The position numbers were made by a program, and so were the translations under genes. Shown here piece by piece: positions 1 through 6,678 of a stretch of 7,770 bases of DNA; within the stretch, counting starts at the first letter, position 1, and each line of letters begins with the position of its first letter. The notes under the pieces are model-generated. The model had not been told where the DNA came from. It did not search any database and was given only the letters and a program-made list of their open reading frames with translations. Origin of the DNA: Bacteroidales bacterium (GTDB lineage Bacteria; Bacteroidota; Bacteroidia; Bacteroidales; UBA932); assembly GCA_021443605.1 (NCBI GenBank), contig JABUTQ010000216.1, positions 1 through 7,770 of the forward strand, given 5' to 3'.

Positions 1-1297
1 GCTGCGAAGATAATGCACGGCGATTGATTTTGAAAAACCGTTGGGGGATTTCATTTACCAGCACAATGCCAAAAACGATGGCCACCGTAACCATTATCGC
101 CGTTGCGCCGCTTGAGAGGGCATCCCTAAAATGGGACGAGACTACATTATAGATAGTCCAGTAAATACCGCCACCGGGCACCATCGGGAATATGCCGGTA
201 ATGAGGAACACGGTCGTGGGGCATTTATATAACACCGCCATAAATCGGGATATTACAGCGACCAGTATAGTGCCGAAGATTGTGGCCTCAGCAGGGGAGA
301 AAGAGGCATAACGCGCAAGTGCCAGATATACAATCCATCCAGCCATACCGCAGATTCCACACTGCAAGAGGGCATTGCGCTGTACTCCAAACAGAATGGC
401 AAAAGCCGCCGTACCAAAGAAGGCCATAATAAACTGAGCCACAAAACTTTGAGTCAAAACATCAAAATCCACTACAAGATAATCTTTCCATACATCGCCT
501 ATTCCGGAATAAATATGGCTATATCCGAGAAGCGTAATCGACACTCCCATCGCGATATAGAAAAACACCATCAGGGCATCCAGAAGGCGGGTGGCTCCGG
601 CAAGATAATCTTCATTGGCGATATCTTTTATGCCGTTTGTAAACGGAACCCCGGGAACAAGTGGAATCAATGCCCCAACCATAATGTGTCCCAGCGAATC
701 CCCAAATCCTATCCTGTGAAATATTATACAAAGAAGCGTTGCGAAAGCCCCACCGCAGGCGTTGGTGAAAATCTTGGAAAAATTGGCCTTTCCAACGGCT
801 ATCACAAATATCCATAGAAGCAAACCGACAACAGCCGCGGCCACGCAATCCATTCTGCTGCCGCCAAAGATTGCACCGAAACAACCGCTACCAATACAAG
901 ACGCAAGTACCTGAATCCAAGCCGGTTCCAGTTTCATATTGCGAATTTCGGCGAGTTTTGACTTTGCCTGTTCAAGGGAATATTTGCCCGATTCTATATC
1001 CCTCGACAGCTGACTGGCTTCCACCACACGCCGCAACTGGGTACCCTTGAAAGGAATGAACATCACCTTTGCAAAAGAACGGCCTGTTGCAAAAATCCCG
1101 TTGCTCAGTACAAAAAAGTCCTTTTTCTCAACTCCATAATAGGTTGATATTCGCTCCATTGTCTCTTCAACGCGAAAAATTTCCGCCCCGTTTTCAAGCA
1201 TCAGATGCCCCAATTCTGCCGCAAACTCCAGCACTTCCCCGGCATCGACATTCATATCAGATTTAAACTCTGTTTTCATCGTCAAATTCTCTTCCAT
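1..1297 (-). CDS. Threonine/serine exporter (ThrE) family membrane protein, fused two-domain form, C-terminus cut by window edge
   Basis: One uninterrupted frame of 432 codons runs from an ATG at 1297 off the left edge. Residues about 20-265 match the ThrE/YjjP (DUF1212) domain. It opens with a soluble region containing NGAEIFRVEETMER (36-49) and LSNGIFAT (64-71), then hydrophobic segments and the signature PLVPGVPFTNGIKD starting at residue 212. Residues about 285 to the end match the ThrE_2/YjjB (DUF3815) domain, including PMVPGGGIYW from residue 371. Known relatives are inner-membrane exporters: Corynebacterium ThrE for threonine and serine, and the enterobacterial YjjPB pair, linked to succinate export. 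The substrate here is therefore not certain. In enterobacteria the halves are separate genes; here they are one chain. The gene is divergent from the acyl-CoA synthetase gene. A -7 box ends only 6 bases before this ATG, so an in-frame ATG at 1279 (residue 7) may be the true start. Confidence 0.9.
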   Translation of the reverse strand, partial: MEENLTMKTEFKSDMNVDAGEVLEFAAELGHLMLENGAEIFRVEETMERISTYYGVEKKDFFVLSNGIFATGRSFAKVMFIPFKGTQLRRVVEASQLSRDIESGKYSLEQAKSKLAEIRNMKLEPAWIQVLASCIGSGCFGAIFGGSRMDCVAAAVVGLLLWIFVIAVGKANFSKIFTNACGGAFATLLCIIFHRIGFGDSLGHIMVGALIPLVPGVPFTNGIKDIANEDYLAGATRLLDALMVFFYIAMGVSITLLGYSHIYSGIGDVWKDYLVVDFDVLTQSFVAQFIMAFFGTAAFAILFGVQRNALLQCGICGMAGWIVYLALARYASFSPAEATIFGTILVAVISRFMAVLYKCPTTVFLITGIFPMVPGGGIYWTIYNVVSSHFRDALSSGATAIMVTVAIVFGIVLVNEIPQRFFKINRRALSSQ

Positions 1298-1303
1298 AGG
1301 GTG

Positions 1304-1311
1304 CAAATGTA
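1304..1311 (-). promoter_or_regulatory. -7 promoter element (TACATTTG) for the ThrE-family gene
   Basis: Read on the minus strand, TACATTTG followed by C matches the Bacteroidota -7 consensus TAnnTTTG. No good TTG (-33) element lies 19-21 bases upstream. The box ends 6 bases before the first ATG of the gene at 1297, so the mRNA would be leaderless, or translation starts at the ATG at 1279. The call is based on motif match and position only. Confidence 0.55.
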
Positions 1312-1363
1312 AGATATTTTAACACCTTTATTGCCATAAGAATGTATTTTATTGAAAAGTTCT

Positions 1364-1371
1364 TATTTTTG
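1364..1371 (+). promoter_or_regulatory. -7 promoter element (TATTTTTG) for the acyl-CoA synthetase gene
   Basis: TATTTTTG followed by C matches the Bacteroidota TAnnTTTG element and lies 30 bases before the ATG at 1402, giving a predicted leader of roughly 25 bases. The -33 region is weak: only an ATG-like triplet at 1342-1344 sits at the right 19-base spacing. The leader has no strong Shine-Dalgarno sequence, as is common in this phylum. It is divergent from the ThrE-gene promoter, about 50 bases away. Confidence 0.55.
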
Positions 1372-1401
1372 CAGAAACATTTTTACTATAACTAAATAGG
1401 T

Positions 1402-3045
1402 ATGCAACATTATCTTTATCGCCTTCAGGAAAAGATGAAGGCACACTGGGACGAAAAATCAGTATGCGATTTCAAAGGCAAAGAGTTCACATTTGGAGAA
1501 CTTGCCGAGAGGATTGCCAAATTTCACGTACTTTTCGACCTTTGCGGAGTCAAGAAAGGTGACAAAATCGCAATTTGCGCAAAGAATTCAGCCTCTTGGG
1601 CAATATCATTCCTTTCAGTCAATTCATCCGGAGCAATCATAGTCCCCATTCTGGCGGACTTCACACCAGAAAGTGTAAACAATCTTGTTGATCACTCGGA
1701 AAGTATCGGCTTCTTTACCGATACCGATCTTTGGAAGAAACTCGATATCACCAAGATGCCGAATGTCCGTTTTGTGATTTCAGTTACAGACTTCTCCATC
1801 CTTTATGCAAAAGACGATCACGTGACGGAGGCTATCGCCAAAGTTGACAGTGCATTTGCAGAAAAATATCCCAACGGATTCTCAAAAGAGAATATATCAT
1901 ATCCCACGGACAATGGCGACGATCTCGCTCTAATCAACTATACTTCAGGCACTACCAGCGCACCAAAAGGCGTTATGATCACTTTTGACGCATTCAGCTC
2001 GAACGTTGAGTTTGCAATCGACAAGATTCCTCTCGGCCGTGGTGATACAATGGTATCTATGCTCCCGATGGCACATATGTACGGAATGATGTTCGAGTTC
2101 ATCTACCCTCTTTGCGCCGGTGCCACGGTATATTTCCTCGGAGGTGCCCCCACACCTACCCTTCTGCTCGCCGCATTGAAGACCGTGAAGCCCCGCCTCA
2201 TCATCACAGTGCCACTTGTAATGGAAAAGATTTACAAGAGCAGCATCGCTCCTGCCGTATCAAAGCCGGCAATGAAGGTACTTACATCTATCCCTGGAGT
2301 CAACAAATTGATTTTCAACACCATCAAGAAAAAACTCATGGCTGCTTTCGGAGGCAACGTCACACATATCATCATGGGTGGTGCAGCGCTTAACCCTGAC
2401 GTTGAGGGCTGGTTCAGGAAGATTGGCCTTCCTTATACCGTAGGTTACGGAATGACTGAATTTGCCCCGCTTCTCGCCTACCAGCATCCTTGGTTCTTCG
2501 CCAAAGGCTCTTGCGGTGTCAAGGCAGACCGCATTGAGGTGCGTATTGATTCAGCCGACCCTGCAAATATCGTAGGTGAAATTCAGGCAAGAGGCGTGAG
2601 TGCAATGCGCGGATATTTCAAGAACGAAGAGGCAACCAAGTCTGCTTTCACCGAGGACGGTTGGGTAAAGACCGGAGACCTTGGCGTAATCGACAAGAAC
2701 GGCAACATCTTCATCCGCGGCCGCAGCAAGAATATGCTTCTCTCTGCAAACGGACAGAATATCTATCCTGAAGAGGTTGAGGCTGTTATCAATGCTCAGC
2801 CGTATGTTGTGGAATCCGTTGTAGTAAGCCGTGGCGGCAATCTGGTATCCCTCACCTATTTCGACAAGAAAAAAGCAGAGGAAGACGGTCTTGACGACAA
2901 GGCATTCTCTGAATATATAACCACTATGCTTGCAGCTGTCAACAAGAAGATGCCTGTTTATAGCAAGGTTTTAAAAATTGAAGAAGTAGATGTTCCTTTC
3001 GAGAAAACCCCGAAGATGAGCATCAAACGCTTCCTTTACAGCTAA
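1402..3045 (+). CDS. AMP-forming acyl-CoA synthetase / AMP-binding protein (ANL superfamily), 547 aa
   Basis: This is a complete adenylate-forming enzyme, probably cytoplasmic and activating a fatty or other carboxylic acid through an acyl-AMP intermediate to acyl-CoA. Visible motifs in order: P-loop YTSGTTSAPKG (180-190); LPMAHMYG around residue 222; YGMTE (349-353), the adenine-pocket motif; TGDLG (424-428), whose Asp426 is the usual ribose-binding residue; IRGRSKN with the hinge arginine; and GQNIYPEEVE. The length is normal for the long-chain acyl-CoA synthetase-like branch. The C-terminal A10 motif is odd: PFEKTPKMSIKR aligns without gaps to PFEKTPTQKIRR of the paralogue at 6712-7770, putting Ser540 where the catalytic lysine is expected. 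Lysines 538 and 542 flank it. The start is the first ATG, shortly downstream of a -7 box. A terminator follows, so it is probably monocistronic. Substrate is not readable from sequence. Confidence 0.92.
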   Translation: MQHYLYRLQEKMKAHWDEKSVCDFKGKEFTFGELAERIAKFHVLFDLCGVKKGDKIAICAKNSASWAISFLSVNSSGAIIVPILADFTPESVNNLVDHSESIGFFTDTDLWKKLDITKMPNVRFVISVTDFSILYAKDDHVTEAIAKVDSAFAEKYPNGFSKENISYPTDNGDDLALINYTSGTTSAPKGVMITFDAFSSNVEFAIDKIPLGRGDTMVSMLPMAHMYGMMFEFIYPLCAGATVYFLGGAPTPTLLLAALKTVKPRLIITVPLVMEKIYKSSIAPAVSKPAMKVLTSIPGVNKLIFNTIKKKLMAAFGGNVTHIIMGGAALNPDVEGWFRKIGLPYTVGYGMTEFAPLLAYQHPWFFAKGSCGVKADRIEVRIDSADPANIVGEIQARGVSAMRGYFKNEEATKSAFTEDGWVKTGDLGVIDKNGNIFIRGRSKNMLLSANGQNIYPEEVEAVINAQPYVVESVVVSRGGNLVSLTYFDKKKAEEDGLDDKAFSEYITTMLAAVNKKMPVYSKVLKIEEVDVPFEKTPKMSIKRFLYS

Positions 3046-3069
3046 GTCTTTAATAATCAATCATATCAT

Positions 3070-3100
3070 AAAAGGTCGCCTGATATAGGGTGGCCTTTTT
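3070..3100 (+). terminator. Rho-independent terminator after the acyl-CoA synthetase gene
   Basis: The arms at 3070-3080 (AAAAGGTCGCC) and 3089-3099 (GGTGGCCTTTT) form an 11-pair stem with two G-T wobbles around an 8-base loop (TGATATAG). The 3' side runs into five T residues. It begins 25 bases after the stop codon at 3045 and separates this gene from the promoter of the next operon. Confidence 0.85.
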
Positions 3101-3112
3101 GATTTCTATATC

Positions 3113-3142
3113 TTGTAATTGAATTTTAAATTCATACTTTTG
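3113..3142 (+). promoter_or_regulatory. Promoter (TTG-N19-TACTTTTG) of the secreted-protein/phosphoesterase operon
   Basis: TTG at 3113-3115, a 19-base spacer and TACTTTTG at 3135-3142 match the Bacteroidota housekeeping promoter layout of a -33 TTG and a -7 TAnnTTTG. It lies directly after the terminator of the preceding gene. The predicted transcript would start near 3148, leaving about 33 bases before the ATG at 3181. It is the best-formed promoter in the window. Confidence 0.7.
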
Positions 3143-3180
3143 CGACCTAATAAACATTAACAGTGACAAAAACATACGTT

Positions 3181-4464
3181 ATGAATAGAAAAATCCAATT
3201 TTTTGCGACTATTTTCCTCTCCTTTACCCTCGCGGCAATTATTCCTGCCAAAACATTCGCCAAAGTGACAAAGGAAGAGAAGGAAATGATTAAGAAAATG
3301 GTGAAGGACAACGGCTATCGCAATGCCGAAATGAAAGAGACGGACGATGTCAGATATATCTTGATAGAGGTGGAAAAGAATAAATTCATCGTCGCCGACC
3401 AATTGGGAAAAATAATTATCAAAGCTCCTGATACTCAGTCTAAAGGATATAACGACATTACACTTTTCGAATCAAATGCAAGGGGACGCAAGAATTATCG
3501 CTATCAGAAGAAAGGAGGTATGCTCGGTTTTCTTTCTGTGGAGACCCACGAAGCGTTTTTCCCCGGAAACCAGGCAGTTTTCTGTGCCGAGGCAGAAGGA
3601 TGCAAGACAGATTTCTATGCCATTGACGGCACGCTAATCAATTCACTTGAAGCTACTTGCGAGCTTGCACCAGAAATGCAGATATTCATAATCAACGACA
3701 TATACAATCTTAAAGGTGTAGCTACCGTTGAGGGCAATATCGTGGTAAAGCCTCTTTACGAGGGGATTGAAGCCCAGGAAAGCGGCTTGGTATATTTCAC
3801 AAAGACAATAGAAGGTGTGCGTATGTGCGGGGCCGTCGATTTTCGCGGCAATGCCGAGGACCAGATACCTTGCAAATTCTTTGATATCACCCACGACAAT
3901 GGCCACTGGATGGTACAGACACACCGCGGCCTCCCGTTCAACATTTTCGACCCTGCGGACGAGTATGAAGTGGCTTTTGCGGATGACGGACAGAAATATT
4001 TTGACCAAGGGGAATATGCAAAGTGCCGTGACTACTACACCCTCCGTGCTCCCGAAGCAGAGCTGGCGCAGTTCTATGTCGGTTTGAGCGACCACGAGTT
4101 GGCGATAAACATACTCAATGATATCGAGAAAGAGACAAAAGAGCTCGGCAAGGACGATCCAAGCAAAGAGTACAAAAAGAAAGACAGAAAAGGGGAAAAC
4201 CGCATCAAATATATAAACGAGCTCCTCTCGGAATGCGAGGCATCACTGCGCAGCGCTACATCCAATTTGGACAAGTATGCAAAGACAGGTGTGGACAAGT
4301 CTATGACTCAGGTGGCAAAAGAGGCCGCTGACGGCGCATTTGCAGCTCTCAACAATTTTGAAGACACCAAGAAGAGCGTAAAGAAATCCATCGACCAGTT
4401 CTACACAAAGCAAAAGGCCGCCGAAGAGAAAAAGAAAGCCGCCGAAGCAAAGAAGAAAAAGTAA
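3181..4464 (+). CDS. Secreted protein of unknown function with WG-like repeats and a lysine-rich coiled-coil tail
   Basis: I do not recognise a named family for the whole protein of 427 residues. Residues 1-27 look like a Sec signal peptide: MNRK, a hydrophobic core, then cleavage after TFA at residue 27. There is no lipobox cysteine. Residues about 60-240 contain loose WG/KWG-type repeats: VADQLGKIIIK then YNDITLF (71-95), GNIVVKPLYEGIE (185-197) and GAVDFRGN to KFFDI (217-236), suggesting a beta-propeller-like fold. Residues 271-290 (GQKYFDQGEYAKCRDYY) resemble a single TPR helix pair. From about 312 to the end the chain is charged and probably helical, closing in a Lys/Ala/Glu run and four lysines. 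I chose the ATG at 3181 over an in-frame GTG at 3163 because it puts the charged n-region of the signal peptide at the N-terminus. It is the first gene of an operon with the phosphoesterase gene 6 bases downstream. Role unknown; probably periplasmic. Confidence 0.8.
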   Translation: MNRKIQFFATIFLSFTLAAIIPAKTFAKVTKEEKEMIKKMVKDNGYRNAEMKETDDVRYILIEVEKNKFIVADQLGKIIIKAPDTQSKGYNDITLFESNARGRKNYRYQKKGGMLGFLSVETHEAFFPGNQAVFCAEAEGCKTDFYAIDGTLINSLEATCELAPEMQIFIINDIYNLKGVATVEGNIVVKPLYEGIEAQESGLVYFTKTIEGVRMCGAVDFRGNAEDQIPCKFFDITHDNGHWMVQTHRGLPFNIFDPADEYEVAFADDGQKYFDQGEYAKCRDYYTLRAPEAELAQFYVGLSDHELAINILNDIEKETKELGKDDPSKEYKKKDRKGENRIKYINELLSECEASLRSATSNLDKYAKTGVDKSMTQVAKEAADGAFAALNNFEDTKKSVKKSIDQFYTKQKAAEEKKKAAEAKKKK

Positions 4465-4470
4465 ACTTCT

Positions 4471-5451
4471 ATGTTTCTGCTGATAACGATACTGGTGCCT
4501 GCCTTGATGATGGCCTTGGCAGTTAATGTGGTGTATCTGCTGGTGCGGATTTTCACACTGCCCTGGCATATCCATATAGCTTATGGGCCGTTTGCCTGGA
4601 CAGCAGTCGGTCTTTTGACTTTATGGGGAGCATTGATATTGTATGGGAACCTTATCGGGCGGTTCCGCAGCGAGACAAAAACCTGGGAGTTTGTCCACAA
4701 AGAGATTCCGGAAGCATTTGACGGATACAGAATAGTGCATATAAGCGACTTACATTTAGACAGTTGGAAAGGTCACGAAAAGCAGCTGGCCAAGCAGATG
4801 GCGGCTGTAAATTCTTTAAAACCGGATCTTATCTGTTTTACCGGAGACCTCGTTTCTATGTCACCTTCAGAGGCAGAGCCTTTTCTTGAAATTCTGCGAA
4901 TGCTCAAGGCTAAGGATGGAATCATTTCGGTCCTTGGCAATCACGACTATCTCCCATATTCAAGGGATACGCAAGTCAGTAGGGAAGAACAATTGGAAGA
5001 TGTGATACGCATTGAGAGGGAACTCCTTGGCTGGCAGCTTCTTATGAACGAAAACACCACAATTCGCCGTGGCGGGGACACCCTCGCGATACTTGGATGC
5101 GAAAACCAAAGCGTCGGTGCACATTCAGTTGTAAAGCGTGGAAATCTTGAAAAGGCAGCTGAGGGAACGGAAGGGATGATGCGCATCCTGCTCACTCACG
5201 ATCCGTCCCAATGGCGCAAGGAAGTGCTCGGCAAGACGGATATTCCTTTGACGCTTTGCGGCCACACCCACGCAATGCAGATGCGCATATTCGGCTGGAC
5301 ACTATCCAAATATCTCTATCCCGAATGCGATGGTCTCTATTCCGAAAACGGCCAGTCCCTCTATGTGAACATCGGGCTTGGCGGCACCGCCCCCTTTCGC
5401 ATCGGAGCCACCCCCGAAATCACACTAATGACACTACGGACAATCCTCTAA
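4471..5451 (+). CDS. Membrane-anchored calcineurin-like metallophosphoesterase (YkuE/YaeI-like), 326 aa
   Basis: The metal-binding motifs of the calcineurin-like phosphoesterase fold are complete and in order: SDLH (Asp93, His95), GD (125-126), GNHD (156-159), THD with His243, and GHTH (264-267). It should be a binuclear metal-dependent phosphohydrolase. Two hydrophobic segments precede the domain, at residues about 2-27 and 40-62, so the enzyme is tethered to the inner membrane. Members of this membrane-linked group act on lipid or nucleotide-lipid phosphodiesters (for example chlamydial LpxG on UDP-diacylglucosamine), but the substrate here cannot be read from the sequence. The ATG at 4471 is 6 bases after the stop of the secreted-protein gene, so they are almost certainly co-transcribed from the promoter at 3113-3142. 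It converges with the transposase gene, 26 bases away, and no obvious terminator lies in that gap. Confidence 0.92.
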   Translation: MFLLITILVPALMMALAVNVVYLLVRIFTLPWHIHIAYGPFAWTAVGLLTLWGALILYGNLIGRFRSETKTWEFVHKEIPEAFDGYRIVHISDLHLDSWKGHEKQLAKQMAAVNSLKPDLICFTGDLVSMSPSEAEPFLEILRMLKAKDGIISVLGNHDYLPYSRDTQVSREEQLEDVIRIERELLGWQLLMNENTTIRRGGDTLAILGCENQSVGAHSVVKRGNLEKAAEGTEGMMRILLTHDPSQWRKEVLGKTDIPLTLCGHTHAMQMRIFGWTLSKYLYPECDGLYSENGQSLYVNIGLGGTAPFRIGATPEITLMTLRTIL

Positions 5452-5477
5452 TGTCACTCTATGAAGACACCAAACCA

Positions 5478-6335
5478 TCACTCCATCCACAAACACCTTC
5501 GTATTTGACTCTCCGGGATCAGTTTGTCTGACAATTTCCTTGCAAGCAAAGATGCTCCGTCCTGCTCCAAAAAGTGAAAACTTCTCAAATTCTTATCAGC
5601 GACATATTTGTCTATAAGAGTACATACCTGAATGTCATTCATGCCTAAACATCTGATATCCAATGTATCTGCACTCAATATTTGATAATCGGCATCGTAG
5701 GAGTTCTTATTTATGTCATACAAGAACTTCTTCACATTATTATTCCAGATAGCCCTAACTGATTCTACCGCAACATAACTTAATGGTAGAATCATCCCAT
5801 CATTGCTTACAAGCCATTCCCCCGGAATAGAGACCGAACGTGATATCCCCCTCAATCTGCGCACTGAAATTTCTGAAACAGCAGAGCACCCTGACAAGAA
5901 AGGGATTATAACAACATCGGGGATAAGTTCTTTCAAAAAAATCCAAGAAGCCGAAGTGTATTGATACGAAAATACAGACCTTGCGACCGTATGATGAACA
6001 GGATTTTTCATCACATATAGCAATTCATTCATAAATGATTGTTCGTCAACTGTTTTCCAACATAAAGAGAACTGATTTCTGAGCCGTTTCCCATATTTGA
6101 TTGAATATTCAATTGAGTAGATTCTGAAAATATCTGAGACCAGAGATTGAATAATTTCGTCACCGGGGGACTCCACCAACAAATGTATATGCGTTGACAT
6201 ATAACTGAATGCCAATACCTTGACACATCTCTTATAGCAAAGCACTGCTATATTGTTATTGATTGTCACATAGTCTTGATTGTTGCGGAACAGCACGACC
6301 TTGCCGTGACTGTAAACGTGATAAATGGTATTCAT
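5478..6335 (-). CDS. REP-associated Y1/HUH transposase (RAYT / TnpA-REP type, IS200-like fold) with a C-terminal extension
   Basis: The protein has 285 residues from the ATG at 6335; a GTG at 6344 would add three. The N-terminal part (residues about 1-130) fits the Y1 transposase domain. YHVYSHG at 5-11 corresponds to the family's YHVxxRG. The HUH metal-binding motif is YMSTHIHLLVES with His49 and His51. LLYVMKNPVHH corresponds to the family's YIxxNPV motif, making Tyr107 the likely nicking tyrosine. Proteins of this group cut and join single-stranded DNA at hairpins and are usually single-copy, domesticated relatives of IS200/IS605 transposases. No tnpB-like gene or typical IS ends are visible, while palindromic repeats lie directly upstream, so I favour a RAYT over an active IS. 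Residues about 130-285 go beyond the usual RAYT length of roughly 150-200; I cannot assign them, though the end (LARKLSDKLIPESQIRR) could be part of a helix-turn-helix. The gene is more A/T-rich than its neighbours. Only a weak -7 candidate is seen (TAACTTGC on the minus strand, 6379-6386). Confidence 0.85.
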   Translation of the reverse strand: MNTIYHVYSHGKVVLFRNNQDYVTINNNIAVLCYKRCVKVLAFSYMSTHIHLLVESPGDEIIQSLVSDIFRIYSIEYSIKYGKRLRNQFSLCWKTVDEQSFMNELLYVMKNPVHHTVARSVFSYQYTSASWIFLKELIPDVVIIPFLSGCSAVSEISVRRLRGISRSVSIPGEWLVSNDGMILPLSYVAVESVRAIWNNNVKKFLYDINKNSYDADYQILSADTLDIRCLGMNDIQVCTLIDKYVADKNLRSFHFLEQDGASLLARKLSDKLIPESQIRRCLWME

Positions 6336-6337
6336 AC

Positions 6338-6381
6338 TGCACACACTGTCCCTTCTGCCATTTTTATCGGGATTGTGTGCA
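6338..6381. repeat. 8-bp perfect inverted repeat just upstream of the transposase start
   Basis: TGCACACA at 6338-6345 and TGTGTGCA at 6374-6381 are exact inverted copies separated by 28 bases. On the transposase strand the proximal arm ends 2 bases before the ATG at 6335. It could be an operator or an mRNA structure affecting translation; chance is also possible for an 8-base match at this spacing. Confidence 0.4.
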
Positions 6382-6462
6382 AGTTAAACATTTTTTAATT
6401 TGGAATAACTTCGAATCCCTCATATTTTACTTTAAGACACATAACTTTACGAAAAGGATTCA

Positions 6463-6498
6463 CATCTGTCGCGGAATATGCGTTAAAGTGTGACACAT
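6463..6498. repeat. Palindromic unit 1 (REP-like hairpin)
   Basis: ATCTGTCGCG (6464-6473) can pair with TGTGACACAT (6489-6498), giving seven Watson-Crick pairs, two G-T wobbles and one C-C mismatch around a loop of about 15 bases. Right-arm type GTGACACAT, shared with unit 3. Confidence 0.6.
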
Positions 6499-6516
6499 AT
6501 ATTTAGAATCCCTTTC

Positions 6517-6551
6517 ATCTGTCACGCTTACACGATATTCACGTGTCAGAT
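6517..6551. repeat. Palindromic unit 2 (REP-like hairpin)
   Basis: ATCTGTCACG (6517-6526) pairs with CGTGTCAGAT (6542-6551): nine Watson-Crick pairs and one central T-T mismatch, with a 15-base loop. This is the cleanest stem of the array. Mismatched or bulged T residues in stems are typical of hairpins bound by IS200/IS605-type TnpA proteins. Confidence 0.7.
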
Positions 6552-6589
6552 ATTTCACCAAATCCACTTGTGGGAATGATTTTGCGTAC

Positions 6590-6624
6590 AACTGTCACGC
6601 ATATCCACGTTACATGTGACACAT
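6590..6624. repeat. Palindromic unit 3 (REP-like hairpin)
   Basis: TGTCAC (6593-6598) pairs perfectly with GTGACA (6616-6621), extended inward by one G-T wobble, around a loop of about 15 bases. The outer arms are poorly paired, so this is the weakest hairpin. Its right arm and the sequence after it match unit 1. Confidence 0.6.
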
Positions 6625-6641
6625 ATAACGAAAAACCAATA

Positions 6642-6678
6642 CATCTGTCACGCTTGTACGCAAATTGTGTAACAGATG
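6642..6678. repeat. Palindromic unit 4 (REP-like hairpin), possible terminator of the second ligase
   Basis: CATCTGTCACGC (6642-6653) pairs with GTGTAACAGATG (6667-6678): ten Watson-Crick pairs, one G-T wobble and one C-A mismatch, with a 13-base loop. Read on the minus strand it lies 33 bases after the ligase stop codon. It is followed by TATTGGTTTTTCG, so it may also end that transcript. Confidence 0.65.

Larger units (their letters stand above)
6436..6678. repeat. REP/BIME-like palindrome array beside the RAYT gene
   Basis: This noncoding stretch fills most of the gap between the transposase and the second ligase. It holds four imperfect palindromes at 6463-6498, 6517-6551, 6590-6624 and 6642-6678, each starting with a version of ATCTGTCACGC. 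They form two dimers (6463-6551 and 6590-6678), both 89 bases long and offset by exactly 127 bases. Units 1 and 3 close with GTGACACAT. Units 2 and 4 close with a CAGAT arm. Within each dimer the linker begins right after GACACATAT. A partial copy (GACACATAA, then an ACGAAAA stretch also seen at 6628-6634) at 6436-6457 precedes unit 1. The dimer layout and the neighbouring HUH transposase resemble bacterial interspersed mosaic elements; that they are its substrate is inference. Confidence 0.75.

Noticed and set aside
449..817. 122-residue plus-strand reading frame
   Set aside because: It overlaps the fully conserved ThrE-family coding sequence on the other strand, and its translation is low-complexity without motifs.
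3163..3180. GTG at 3163 as the start of the secreted protein
   Set aside because: It would add six polar residues ahead of a well-formed signal peptide; the ATG at 3181 fits the n-region and the promoter distance better.
3643..4095. 150-residue minus-strand reading frame
   Set aside because: It lies wholly opposite the secreted-protein gene, which has a promoter, signal peptide and operon context; the antisense frame has none.
6301..6320. A fifth palindromic unit inside the transposase gene (similar to CACGTTACATGTGAC of unit 3)
   Set aside because: The resemblance is short, lies within the conserved YHVYSHG coding sequence, and lacks the matching left arm; treated as chance.
6263..6493. 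76-residue plus-strand reading frame
   Set aside because: It spans the transposase start and the palindrome region; its composition is cysteine- and histidine-rich by chance and it lacks a promoter.
6436..6678. CRISPR array
   Set aside because: The units are imperfect and unequal, start-to-start spacing is 53, 73 and 53 bases, the spacers resemble each other, and no cas gene is nearby. A palindromic dimer repeat explains it better.
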